From NCBI GenBank assembly GCA_017940465.1, contig JAGAYN010000020.1, positions 59,107 to 123,106 of the forward strand: 64,000 nt of DNA, in the 5' to 3' direction. The position numbers were made by a program, and so were the translations under genes. The notes beneath the pieces were generated by a model, which was given only the letters and a program-made list of their open reading frames with translations, was not told where the DNA came from and did no database searches. This DNA comes from Bacteroidales bacterium. Its GTDB lineage: Bacteria; Bacteroidota; Bacteroidia; Bacteroidales; P3. This document shows positions 16,928-24,293 of the stretch, piece after piece; the stretch's first letter is position 1; every line of letters starts with the position of its first letter.

Positions 16928-17962
16928 TTACATTTTGTGCAGTATGGAATGGGGCTTCATGGCGTGGGCCGAGAGGCTGCTGGCCAGCAGCCGCAGGGAG
17001 GGGTCGTTGCGGTAGGTCATCGGGTGCTTCCACCGGTTGGCGCGGTAGCGCTTCACCTTCCACCACAGGCGGCTCCAGTCCTCGGAGGGGTGCTCTGTGA
17101 TGTTGCCGTAGATGGTGTCGGCCTCCACGCGTCGCACGAGGCTGTCGCTGCAGTCGAACGCCACCGGTATGCGGCTTCCGAAACGGGTGCTGACGATGCG
17201 GCTCACGGCACCGACAAATAATTCCATACCTGACGTGCAGACGGCTTTCTGCACCTTCTCCCAGTCGATGCCCGGCTGCGCCGCGAGCACGTGCCAGTCG
17301 CACAGGTCGCGCAGGGTGATGCGGCTGGAGGCGAAGTGGCCTGCCATGTGGCGCAGCAGGAAGAGCACCTCGAAGGTGATGGAGGGCGCTTCGGATTTCA
17401 GCAGCTCCTCGTACTGCTTGTTCGAGGGCGGTGTGTGGCGGTTGATGAAGTCGTAGTGGCTTTCCACCGTGACATCGCGGTAGTTGTATTTCGAATGGTG
17501 GTGCGAGTCGTTGGAGACCTCCACGTGCAGCTGCTCACGGGCCAGCCGGTCGGCTTCGCCATGGCGGTCGTAGAAGTAGAGGTCCAGGTCGCAGAACTCG
17601 CGCAATTCGGGCTTGGGGTAGTATTGTGCCAGGTGCTGGCCTTTCAGCACGAGGGTGTCGATGCCGTGGCTGTGCATCAGGTCGATGATTTCCTGTTGCA
17701 CCTGGGTTCGGTAGTTGAACCGGATTGTCGCCTTCTGGCGTTCCGAGAGCCAGGGTATCAGCACACTGCGCGGTGGCTTCTCCTGCTCCGGAAGGGCTGC
17801 GACGGTCTCGCTGGCCAGCGCTGCGGTGTGGTTCTGCCGCAGCAGGCGGAACAGATGCTCCCACTCGTTGGCGGTGGCGCCGACGAAGGCCCCTGCTTCC
17901 GGCGCGCTGCCGGTCAGGGCAGGGCGGAGCAGGTGGAAGAGAGCATCGTGCTTGTCGATCAT
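16928..17962 (-). CDS. Nucleotidyltransferase-fold family protein (NTP_transf_5)
   Basis: A 344-residue protein of the uncharacterised nucleotidyltransferase family NTP_transf_5 (PF14907). The diagnostic stretch is IDTLVLKGQHLAQYYPKPEL then CDLDLYF, where LKG and DLDL take the place of the family's LKG...DxD metal-binding core; FLLRHMAGHF with DLCDWHVL follows. The start at 17962 overlaps the permease stop by ATGA. These proteins are frequent in polysaccharide loci, and the function is not established. It sits between the exporter permease and gmd, so it is probably linked to chain modification or to export (inference). Confidence 0.8.
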   Translation of the reverse strand: MIDKHDALFHLLRPALTGSAPEAGAFVGATANEWEHLFRLLRQNHTAALASETVAALPEQEKPPRSVLIPWLSERQKATIRFNYRTQVQQEIIDLMHSHGIDTLVLKGQHLAQYYPKPELREFCDLDLYFYDRHGEADRLAREQLHVEVSNDSHHHSKYNYRDVTVESHYDFINRHTPPSNKQYEELLKSEAPSITFEVLFLLRHMAGHFASSRITLRDLCDWHVLAAQPGIDWEKVQKAVCTSGMELFVGAVSRIVSTRFGSRIPVAFDCSDSLVRRVEADTIYGNITEHPSEDWSRLWWKVKRYRANRWKHPMTYRNDPSLRLLASSLSAHAMKPHSILHKM

Positions 17963-18828
17963 ACGGTGTCCATGAAGTTGCGTTGCACGCGGTTGAAGAT
18001 GATGACGCCGAGGAACAGCAGCACCACCATCACGGTGAAGCTGTAGGTCAGCCCGGTCCAGCTGAATTCGCCTGCGCCGAGGAACCCGTACTTGAAGCCC
18101 TCGAAGATGCTGCTCACCGGGTTGAGTTGCATAATCAGCTTCAGTTTCTGGCTGGAGACTGTGCTCATGGGGTAGATGATGGGGGTGGCGTACATCCAGA
18201 GGCTGGTCACGTAGTTCAGCAGCAGGGCCACGTCGCGGTACTTGGTGCTGAAGCTGGAGAATATGATGCCGAAGCCCAATCCCAGGCCGGCCAGCATCAC
18301 CACATAGAGCGGGAAGAGCAGGGCGGTCATGTTCGTGCTCACCATGTCGCCTCCCGGCAGGCCGCCGAAGACGTAGACGCAGTAGACGACGCCGAACAGC
18401 AGCATCTGTATGCCGAAGTTGAGCAGGCCTGACACCATGCCCGAAATGGGCACGATGAGCCGTGGGAAGTAGACCTTTCCGAAGAGCGCCGCGTTGCCTG
18501 CAAAGGTGCCGCGGGCCTTGCCCAGGCATCCGCTGAAGTAGCCCCAGAGGCTTACGCCGGCCAGGTAGAACAGCGGCTGGGGGAGGCCGTCGGTGGAGAT
18601 TTGGGCTATGTTGCCGAACACCACTGTGTAGAGCAGCACCGTCATGGTGGGCTGTATGATGAACCATAGGGGGCCGAGCACGGTCTGTTTGAACTGTGTG
18701 GTGATGTCGCGCCGGATGAAAAGGGAGCACAGGTCGCGATAGTCCCACAGTTCCTTCAGGTTGATCGACAGCAGGCTTTCTTTAGGTTTGATGATAGTCG
18801 TCCACTCTCCGTGGGTGTCTTGACTCAT
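17959..18828 (-). CDS. wzm: Polysaccharide ABC exporter permease
   Basis: A 289-residue ABC-2 type permease (Wzm/TagG/KpsM family), the membrane half of the exporter whose ATPase is at 13501. It begins with a cytoplasmic amphipathic stretch (LWDYRDLCSLFIRRDITTQF, a signature of the family) and then has about six hydrophobic segments, including PLWFIIQPTMTVLLYTVVFG, ALLFPLYVVMLAGLGLGFGI and FTVMVVLLFLGVIIF. The loop SSFSTKYRDVALLLNYV and the MYATPIIYP motif are typical. It is separated from its ATPase by gmd, fcl and the NTP_transf_5 gene but has the same orientation. The start is 2 bases after the sugar transferase stop. Confidence 0.95.
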   Translation of the reverse strand: MSQDTHGEWTTIIKPKESLLSINLKELWDYRDLCSLFIRRDITTQFKQTVLGPLWFIIQPTMTVLLYTVVFGNIAQISTDGLPQPLFYLAGVSLWGYFSGCLGKARGTFAGNAALFGKVYFPRLIVPISGMVSGLLNFGIQMLLFGVVYCVYVFGGLPGGDMVSTNMTALLFPLYVVMLAGLGLGFGIIFSSFSTKYRDVALLLNYVTSLWMYATPIIYPMSTVSSQKLKLIMQLNPVSSIFEGFKYGFLGAGEFSWTGLTYSFTVMVVLLFLGVIIFNRVQRNFMDTV

Positions 18829-18830
18829 GT

Positions 18831-20000
18831 TTAGCTTGATTTTTTATGGTGAAAAATGATGTTTCCTACGATGCCCCAAAAGTAGCGCCAGTCGGTGCGG
18901 AACGGGGCCTTGAGGTAGGCTTCCAGGTAGCGTCGTTCGCTCTCCTGCACCTCCTCGATGGTTTCGGGCGACTTGCGGTCGTAGTAGAACGGCGGCAGCA
19001 GGCCGGGCTTGGTCTTGGTGCGCAGCGCCTGCATCTCGGGGCTGTAGAGGCTGAAATAGTGGCGGCTCAGCGGGCGTACCCCTACCAGCTTCATGTCGCC
19101 GCACAGCATGTTCCACACCATCGGCAGTTCGTCCAGCCACACCTTGCGCAGGAAGGTGCCCCAGAAGTTCACGCGGTAGTCGTCCTTGAACTTGCCGCCT
19201 TTCTCCAGGTTCTGGTACTGGTACACATAGGACTGGATGTATTCCGAGTAGGTGTACATGGTGCGGAATTTGTGGACGGTGATCTCCTTGCCGTTCAGGC
19301 CGATGCGGCGCAGGTGGATGATGGGTGAGCCGGTGGGCGGCGTGTCGTTGACAGGCTGGCGTACCTTGCGGGCCACGATGAAGTATTCGCCGAAGTGGAA
19401 CTGCTCGTCCACCACCTCGAAGCCGGCACGGTAGAGGCGGCCCAGCACTTCCACCCGCGGGAAGGTGCGGCTTTTGCCGTGGGTGGCGCTGTAGTAGAGG
19501 TGGCGGGTCAGCCGCAGTTTCGGACAGATGCGGTTCCAGAGGTAGTCGATGCCTGTCACCGCCTGCCGTATGCCCCAGGGGTAGCGTTTCTCCTGCATCC
19601 TCCGCTTGAGGGCGGCCGTCATCGTGTGGCAGCAGATGAAGGCGCCGGTGTCCAGGTGGTCGTTGGCCACGTAGAGGAAGTTGTTCAGGTTCTCCAGCGT
19701 GTGCAGCGGACGTGTGACGTAGAGCAGGCTTGGCCGACGGTCGCCGATGCGGTAACTCAGGGCTTCGGGGGTGGTGGTGGTGAGCGGGATGACTGCCGTA
19801 TGGGGGAAGCGCTCCTTGTTGTAGTTGAGCCATTTGAGCAACTCCTTCTGCGTCATCCCCTCGGTCTCCTTCAGCAGTGATTTCACCTCCTCGTTCTCAA
19901 TCTCGTCGATGGACAGTTTCGCCCCGTTGTCGGCACCGCTTTCGGTGTAGGCATTGTCTTGGTCGAATTCGTATTGCAGATGGAAGAGGGGAGTTTTCAC
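18831..20000 (-). CDS. Initiating sugar-phosphate transferase lacking the usual membrane helix
   Basis: A 389-residue protein with a C-terminal bacterial sugar transferase domain (PF02397, PglC/WcaJ type), which places the first sugar-1-phosphate on undecaprenyl phosphate. The catalytic end is clear: EITVHKFRTMYTYSEYI, FLRKVWLDELPMVWNMLCGD (Asp-Glu dyad), MKLVGVRPLSRHY and KPGLLPPFYYDRKS. Residues 1 to about 210 look like a degenerate methyltransferase-like domain ending FGEYFIVARKV. The hydrophobic re-entrant helix normally just before the GxxG-KFRTM core is not visible; the core is reached directly from SPIIHLRRIGLNGKE. The start is a GTG five bases after the NusG-like stop. As the second gene of the operon it fits the committing step. 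Confidence 0.9.
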   Translation of the reverse strand: MKTPLFHLQYEFDQDNAYTESGADNGAKLSIDEIENEEVKSLLKETEGMTQKELLKWLNYNKERFPHTAVIPLTTTTPEALSYRIGDRRPSLLYVTRPLHTLENLNNFLYVANDHLDTGAFICCHTMTAALKRRMQEKRYPWGIRQAVTGIDYLWNRICPKLRLTRHLYYSATHGKSRTFPRVEVLGRLYRAGFEVVDEQFHFGEYFIVARKVRQPVNDTPPTGSPIIHLRRIGLNGKEITVHKFRTMYTYSEYIQSYVYQYQNLEKGGKFKDDYRVNFWGTFLRKVWLDELPMVWNMLCGDMKLVGVRPLSRHYFSLYSPEMQALRTKTKPGLLPPFYYDRKSPETIEEVQESERRYLEAYLKAPFRTDWRYFWGIVGNIIFHHKKSS

Positions 20001-20005
20001 CTCGT

Positions 20006-20536
20006 TCAGTCGATTTTCTTCAGGAAGTCGGGATGTATGTAGGCCGTGGCCACTGCCACCACGCCGGGTATGGTCACCACCAGCCGGCGGTCTTTCTTGA
20101 TGCGTTTGATATGTCCTTCAGCTCCTTTGAAGGGTCCCTGGGTGACCATCACGCGGTCTCCCTGATGGTACTCCGGGCGGTCCTCGCCCAGCAGGGTCAG
20201 CCCCTGGCGGCCGGCCGTCACCACGAAACGGAATATCTCCATCTCCCTTTCCGGAATCGCCGCCGGCTGGCGGCGACCGGGCTGCCGGTACACCATCATG
20301 CGCTCGCTGTGTTGCGACGCCAGGGAGGCAATCTGCGCTTCGGAACAGCGGATGAACAGCAGCGACGGTATCATGTCGCCCGGCCGGAAGGTCTCCCATC
20401 CCAGCCGTTCCAGGTCAGCCAGCAGCGGAGCCCACCGGCTGAAAAGCACCCTCACGGCATACCATCCCTTGCCCTCGCTTGTGGCTGTGGGGGCGGGGTG
20501 GACGGGGACTGTAGTCTCTCGGTCGGTGTTCTCCAT
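20006..20536 (-). CDS. NusG-like operon-specific antiterminator (UpxY type)
   Basis: A 176-residue NusG paralogue of the UpxY/RfaH class. It has an NGN domain starting GWYAVRVLFSRWAPLLADLE, ETFRPGDMIPSLLFIRCSE in the middle, and a KOW motif QGDRVMVTQGPFKGAEGHI with IPGVVAVATAYI at the end. In Bacteroides, UpxY proteins are encoded first in capsule operons and let RNA polymerase pass termination sites in the operon leader; the same position here supports the same role. The ATG at 20536 is chosen because the protein then begins shortly before the NGN domain; the long open frame upstream covers the leader and promoter and is not coding. Confidence 0.93.
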   Translation of the reverse strand: MENTDRETTVPVHPAPTATSEGKGWYAVRVLFSRWAPLLADLERLGWETFRPGDMIPSLLFIRCSEAQIASLASQHSERMMVYRQPGRRQPAAIPEREMEIFRFVVTAGRQGLTLLGEDRPEYHQGDRVMVTQGPFKGAEGHIKRIKKDRRLVVTIPGVVAVATAYIHPDFLKKID

Positions 20537-20666
20537 GAGTCTCTCTTTTCTTTGGTCAAAATCCACTCCTCCCCGGGTGTCAGGTCGGAGTTTTGGGCAG
20601 GTTCTTCGGTCGTTCTGTTCCGATTCGCGGGCGCTCCTGTCCAAGAGCGTTGCCGTAACCATCTTG

Positions 20667-20700
20667 TTTCCAGCACGAAGCAAATGTCCCCTGCTGGAAA
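20667..20700 (-). promoter_or_regulatory. Leader hairpin of the polysaccharide operon
   Basis: TTTCCAGCA (20667-20675) pairs perfectly with TGCTGGAAA (20692-20700) around a 16-base loop. It lies directly after the predicted transcription start and about 130 bases before the NusG-like gene. It has no T-run, so it is more likely a pause or recruitment structure than a terminator. UpxY-class antiterminators act on such leaders, so it is a candidate target. Confidence 0.5.
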
Positions 20701-20708
20701 GCACAATG

Positions 20709-20716
20709 CAAAGGTA
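20709..20716 (-). promoter_or_regulatory. Promoter -7 box of the minus-strand polysaccharide operon
   Basis: The minus strand reads TACCTTTG (pattern TAnnTTTG) followed by CATT. A typical -33 TTTG is not obvious; the upstream stretch is very AT-rich (20720-20750). It gives a leader of about 165 bases before the NusG-like start. Confidence 0.65.
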
Positions 20717-20753
20717 CAACTTTTTTCTTATATAATAAAATAATTTTTTACCG

Positions 20754-20787
20754 CCCCTCCCCGCCGCCCCCTTCCGGCCCCCTCCCC
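20754..20787 (-). other. Potential G-quadruplex upstream of the operon promoter
   Basis: The plus strand has five C-runs of 4, 4, 5, 5 and 4 bases with gaps of 1, 4, 6 and 1 bases, so the minus strand (coding strand of the operon) carries a canonical quadruplex-forming pattern. It is directly upstream of the AT-rich -33 region of the operon promoter. Confidence 0.5.
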
Positions 20788-20813
20788 GGCGGCAGCCCTG
20801 CAGCATCACAAGG

Positions 20814-20843
20814 GGGGTAGGAGAGGGGAAGAAGAAGGTGCCT
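20814..20843 (-). repeat. 30-bp dispersed repeat, copy 1
   Basis: It matches 25423-25452 at 27 of 30 positions; the shared plus-strand core is GGGGTAGGAGAGGGGAAGAA. Both copies lie upstream of the promoter of a minus-strand operon and in the same orientation. Confidence 0.7.
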
Positions 20844-20961
20844 TCAAGTTGCTGGAAACCAGCCTTGTGCAAACGGCCGTTTTGGCGGCCGCATACGGAT
20901 TTTTCACCGAAAATGTCGCAATCCGATATGCTGCTGGTAATCAGTGGGATGCAACAAAAGA

Positions 20962-20988
20962 GGGCCGGAAGTCTCAGACTTCCGGCCC
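20962..20988 (-). terminator. Intrinsic terminator of the DPP III-like gene
   Basis: A 13-bp inverted repeat (GGGCCGGAAGTCT / AGACTTCCGGCCC) with a single central base. On the minus strand it is followed by CTCTTTTGTTG. It lies 29 bases after the stop of the gene at 21017. Confidence 0.85.
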
Positions 20989-21016
20989 CGAGGGGTTGCG
21001 GTGTCCGCCGGAGGGG

Positions 21017-22654
21017 TCAGAGACCCAGCACCGAGGCACCCTGTTTGTACACAATGTCGCGCGGGATGTTCGCGTCGCGGATGGCATCGAGGTCCTTCTG
21101 CAGGTCGGCACCGATCTTGCCGTGCTTGTCGCTGTAGGCTTTGGCGGCCTGCATGTCGCCCTCGCCTTCCATGGCGATGATGATGGCGGCCCACTCGCGG
21201 GCGCATTGGCGTGCGGCGTCGAGGTGGATGACATACTTGCCCTCGGCGTTGCGGGTGAAGGCGCCGTGGTCTTGGAAATAGTTGTAGCACATGATGTTGG
21301 CCACGCCGTGGGCCTCTGTGGCGCCGAAGCGCACGCTGCGCAGGATGCCGGCGATGAAGGTGATGTAGTTCTGCTCCACGGTGGTGTTGGTAATCTCGCC
21401 GCGCTCGATGAGCTGCTCGGTCAGGAACAGGCCGCACACGTCAGCCTTGGCTTCCTCCCAGGCGCTGTACTGCGCACCCAGGGCCTGGCGGCAGGGGCCG
21501 CGGCCGGTCACCGTGTTCTTGATGCCCAGGCCGTGGGCCACCTCGTGGTAGCAGGTGTTGCCGAAGAAAGCATTGAAGGTCACCTTGTCCACCTGTTCGT
21601 CGCATACCATCAGGCTGGCTATCGGGAGCATGATGTTGTCGAACTTGGCTTTCATGGCGTTCTTCAGCTGGAGGCGGCGGCTGCCTTTGGCCAGTTGCAC
21701 ACGCTCGTCGTTGGGGAGGTTGATGGCGATGGTCTTGGAGCCCGCGTTGCAGTCGCCGGCGTAGTAGACCACGTCGTACACATTGATGTCGCAATCGGTG
21801 CCGGGCACCTCTTTCTTATACTTCTCGTCGCAGGGGAGCAGTTTCTGCATCTCGGGCAGGAGGGCGGCGAATTTCGAGAGGTCGTTGCTCCATTGCTCGT
21901 CTTTCACCAGCACGAATGCCTCGTGGCTGCATTTGAGGCCGTGGAGGGCGTCGTCGTAGTTCTCGATGGGGCCCACCACGAAGTCCAGCTTGCTGTCCTT
22001 CATGTCCATCCACACCATGTCGCTCTCGTAGTAGTCGTCGGTGCGGAAGGCCTCGCGGCGTGCTTCGAGGTAGCGCTTGAGGCCGGCGTTGTCGGCCAGG
22101 GCGATGGCTTTTTCCAGCAGGGCGTCCACCTTGGCCAGCTGCTCTTTGTAGGCTTCGTGGTAGGGGAGGACGTAGAGCTTGCCCTCGGCATCGCGGCGGA
22201 TGACGCTGTACTGGCTCTCCTTCAGCGGGTCCTCCAGCGCCTCATATTCCTCTGCCGTCATGTCGGCGGGGTAGAAATTGGCGCCTAGGGGGCGCTCGCC
22301 GTAGCCGGGCAGGAAGGGGCGCTCGCTGTCGAGACGGTCCCAGGCGCCGTACTGGATGTTGGCGAAGGCGCGCATGGCGGGGTCGCTCAGGGTGTCGAGG
22401 CTGGCGCGGTTTTCGTTGCCGAAGTACTGGTCCCAGTAGATTTCATCCATCACCTTGCCGATCTCGATGAAGATCTTCACCAACTCTTTCTCGTTGGCAC
22501 TCAGGTTCTGGATGAGGTCGGAGGTGAGGGGGAACTCGGCGTACTCGTCCACTTTCTGCTGAATTTCCGATTTCGGTTCGGCTGCTTTCTGGTTTTTGCA
22601 GCCCACGGAGGCTAACATTCCTATAGCCATGGTGCAAATCATTAACTTTTTCAT
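21017..22654 (-). CDS. DPP III-like (M49-related) zinc hydrolase lipoprotein
   Basis: A 545-residue predicted lipoprotein: MKKLMICTMAIGMLASVGC ends in a lipobox cysteine at residue 19. The zinc site is visible as TCYHEVAHGLGIK (HExxH) with a downstream SAWEEAKADVCGLF that supplies the third ligand Glu and an Asp. These, with FNAFFGNTCYHEV and GAQYSAWEEAKAD, fit the bacterial dipeptidyl-peptidase III/M49-related hydrolase group, although classical M49 enzymes have HExxGH with one more residue. It would remove dipeptides or hydrolyse a related substrate in the periplasm or at the outer membrane. It is a single-gene transcript between a TAACTTTG promoter and a strong terminator. Confidence 0.8.
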   Translation of the reverse strand: MKKLMICTMAIGMLASVGCKNQKAAEPKSEIQQKVDEYAEFPLTSDLIQNLSANEKELVKIFIEIGKVMDEIYWDQYFGNENRASLDTLSDPAMRAFANIQYGAWDRLDSERPFLPGYGERPLGANFYPADMTAEEYEALEDPLKESQYSVIRRDAEGKLYVLPYHEAYKEQLAKVDALLEKAIALADNAGLKRYLEARREAFRTDDYYESDMVWMDMKDSKLDFVVGPIENYDDALHGLKCSHEAFVLVKDEQWSNDLSKFAALLPEMQKLLPCDEKYKKEVPGTDCDINVYDVVYYAGDCNAGSKTIAINLPNDERVQLAKGSRRLQLKNAMKAKFDNIMLPIASLMVCDEQVDKVTFNAFFGNTCYHEVAHGLGIKNTVTGRGPCRQALGAQYSAWEEAKADVCGLFLTEQLIERGEITNTTVEQNYITFIAGILRSVRFGATEAHGVANIMCYNYFQDHGAFTRNAEGKYVIHLDAARQCAREWAAIIIAMEGEGDMQAAKAYSDKHGKIGADLQKDLDAIRDANIPRDIVYKQGASVLGL

Positions 22655-22696
22655 TATGAATATGTTTTAAGGTTTTTCTTCGTCCTTTTCAGTTTG

Positions 22697-22704
22697 CAAA
22701 GTTA
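22697..22704 (-). promoter_or_regulatory. Promoter -7 box of the DPP III-like gene
   Basis: The minus strand reads TAACTTTG followed by CAAA. The box is 43 bases before the start codon at 22654. It lies back to back with the tRNA-Ser promoter; the two use the same 45-base AT-rich stretch. Confidence 0.75.
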
Positions 22705-22711
22705 CATTTTT

Positions 22712-22742
22712 TTTGTCATATTGAAAATTTGTTGTACTTTTG
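22712..22742 (+). promoter_or_regulatory. Promoter of tRNA-Ser
   Basis: TTTG at 22712-22715 and TACTTTTG at 22735-22742 are 19 bases apart, the usual Bacteroidetes spacing. The -7 box ends 20 bases before the tRNA. Confidence 0.8.
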
Positions 22743-22762
22743 CACCCGATTTTGAGAACTAC

Positions 22763-22853
22763 GGAAAGGTGCTCGAGTGGTTGAAGAGGCCCGCCTGGAA
22801 AGCGAGTAAGCGTTAACAGCGCTTCAGGGGTTCGAATCCCCTCCTTTCCGCCA
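22763..22853 (+). tRNA. tRNA-Ser (anticodon GGA)
   Basis: The acceptor arms GGAAAGG (22763-22769) and CCTTTCC (22843-22849) pair fully, followed by discriminator G and an encoded CCA. The T-arm has GGGGTTCGAATCCCC. The anticodon loop CTGGAAA gives GGA, which reads UCC/UCU serine codons. The long variable arm (around TAAGCGTTAACAGCGCTT) is the class II hallmark of tRNA-Ser. One mismatch is seen in the anticodon stem as I fold it. A terminator follows 9 bases later. Confidence 0.95.
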
Positions 22854-22862
22854 GGAAGAGGA

Positions 22863-22891
22863 GACCTCCCGGATTGCGGGAGGTCTTTTTT
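22863..22891 (+). terminator. Intrinsic terminator after tRNA-Ser
   Basis: GACCTCCCG (22863-22871) pairs with CGGGAGGTC (22877-22885) around a 5-base loop, followed by six T residues. It lies 14 bases before the convergent stop of the kamC-like gene. Confidence 0.93.
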
Positions 22892-22904
22892 CTTTGTATC
22901 TCCC

Positions 22905-24293
22905 CTATTGGTCCAGGTGCTGCCGGGCCGAGGCGATGAGTTCTTCGTCGCAGCCCAGGATGGTGGCGATGCGGAGGGCTTCGTGCGGCACTTCGCCCGA
23001 GTGGTCCTCGGTGAGCGAGTAGTCGATGAATCGGTTGATGTTCTGCGGCGTGAGGGGAGTGTGCTCCATGTCCTCGACGAAACCCTTGACGCGCAGCCTG
23101 CGGCATCGGCCCGCGAGGTGGTCGTAATGGGTGGTGACGAGGGTGACGGAAGTGGCTTGTTCCATGATGTTTATGAGTGCCTCCACCAGGGCTTTGCCCT
23201 CGGTGGGGTTGGTGGTGCGGGCGGGTTCGTCGATGAGGGCCAGCAGGCGGTGGCTGCGGCTTTGGGCGACGATGTCGCTTATCTTGATGATTTCCGAGGC
23301 ATAGCTGCTCAGGCCGTTCATCTCGTTCTGCTCGTCGCCGATGGAGGTCGCCACGGACTCAAACGGCATGGTTTCAGCGCTTTCTGCGGGTACGAACATG
23401 CCGCACTGCACCATCGTCTGGGCGGTGCCGACGCTCTTGAGGAGGACGGTCTTGCCGGCCATGTTGGCTCCGGTGACGAGGGTGACGCCGTCCGTAAGTT
23501 CAATGTCTACAGCCTGATAGCGCATCCCTAATTCTTCGTTCCGGTGCTTGAGGCGCGGGTTCCAGAGGCCGTGCAGTCGCATGGTGCCGCCCAGGGTGGG
23601 ACGGCAGAGTTGCCAGCGGACGGCCAGGTCGGCCTTGGCCAGCAGGAAGTCGGCGTAAGCCATTTGTTCCATGGTGGTTGCGAGGGTCGGGGCCCATTCG
23701 TGGAGGCGGTCGGAGAGGGTGTTGCAGACCTGGTTTTGGATGTCATTCTGCTCTGCCAGCAGTTGGCTGATGCGACCGGGGTCGCCCTCGTGGTCCTGCA
23801 GGGTCTTCAGTTCGCGGCGCAGGGCGGGGAGGCGAGGGTCGTAAGTGTCATAGACATAGAAGTTTGCGATACCTGTGTTGTCGGGGTCCAGCAGGGCGAA
23901 AACCGCGGAGGTGTCGGGCAGCGGCAGTATGGCTTCGAGTTGCAGTTGGGCGATGGCGCGCCGCGCTGCCGTGCTGATGTGGCTAAGGTTTTTGATTTCA
24001 AAGAGTTCCACCTCGTTCAGCGGGGTGTGGGAGGCCAGGGAGAGGAGGGTTCCCTGGAGGTCGTGCAGCTGCATGAGGCAGTGGCGTAGGTCGGTGTAAG
24101 CACGCTTGGAATCAGCGTTTTGTGTGGCATGGATGACCGTCGAGATGCGCTCCCATTCGGTCTCCAGGACGGCGCTGTCGGCCGTAAACCCTGTGTTCAG
24201 CATGGCGCGGCGTCCGGCGGACGACATAAGTTCCATGCTTTCAATGATGTATCGGAACCCGGCGTCGGATTTTATAATATCTTTGATTTTCAT
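22905..24293 (-). CDS. kamC: MutS-like ATPase, probable KamC (aminomutase reactivase)
   Basis: A 462-residue protein with only the coiled-coil and ATPase parts of MutS; the mismatch-recognition domain is absent. The ATPase has VTGANMAGKTVLLKSVG (MutS-type Walker A), SIGDEQNEMNGLSSYASEI, LIDEPARTTNPTEGKAL (Walker B/D-loop, altered from the usual DELGRGTS) and VTLVTTHYDHL. Together with the P-loop gene it overlaps (ATGA at 24290), it matches the KamB/KamC pair that accompanies lysine 5,6-aminomutase in lysine-fermenting bacteria and is thought to reactivate the cobalamin enzyme. No kamA, kamD or kamE gene is in this window, so the role is inferred from architecture and pairing. A MutS2-like DNA protein is the alternative. 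Confidence 0.7.
   Translation of the reverse strand: MKIKDIIKSDAGFRYIIESMELMSSAGRRAMLNTGFTADSAVLETEWERISTVIHATQNADSKRAYTDLRHCLMQLHDLQGTLLSLASHTPLNEVELFEIKNLSHISTAARRAIAQLQLEAILPLPDTSAVFALLDPDNTGIANFYVYDTYDPRLPALRRELKTLQDHEGDPGRISQLLAEQNDIQNQVCNTLSDRLHEWAPTLATTMEQMAYADFLLAKADLAVRWQLCRPTLGGTMRLHGLWNPRLKHRNEELGMRYQAVDIELTDGVTLVTGANMAGKTVLLKSVGTAQTMVQCGMFVPAESAETMPFESVATSIGDEQNEMNGLSSYASEIIKISDIVAQSRSHRLLALIDEPARTTNPTEGKALVEALINIMEQATSVTLVTTHYDHLAGRCRRLRVKGFVEDMEHTPLTPQNINRFIDYSLTEDHSGEVPHEALRIATILGCDEELIASARQHLDQ

Noticed and set aside
1-20536. A Wzx flippase or Wzy polymerase in the minus-strand operon
   Set aside because: No multi-pass protein other than the ABC permease is present; the operon uses the Wzm/Wzt export route.
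20537-20872. Upstream extension of the NusG-like frame
   Set aside because: It would contain the promoter, the leader hairpin and a dispersed repeat; the NGN domain begins shortly after the ATG at 20536.
22763-22853. tRNA-Ser as an integration (att) site
   Set aside because: No integrase gene, no displaced tRNA 3' end and no composition change next to it.
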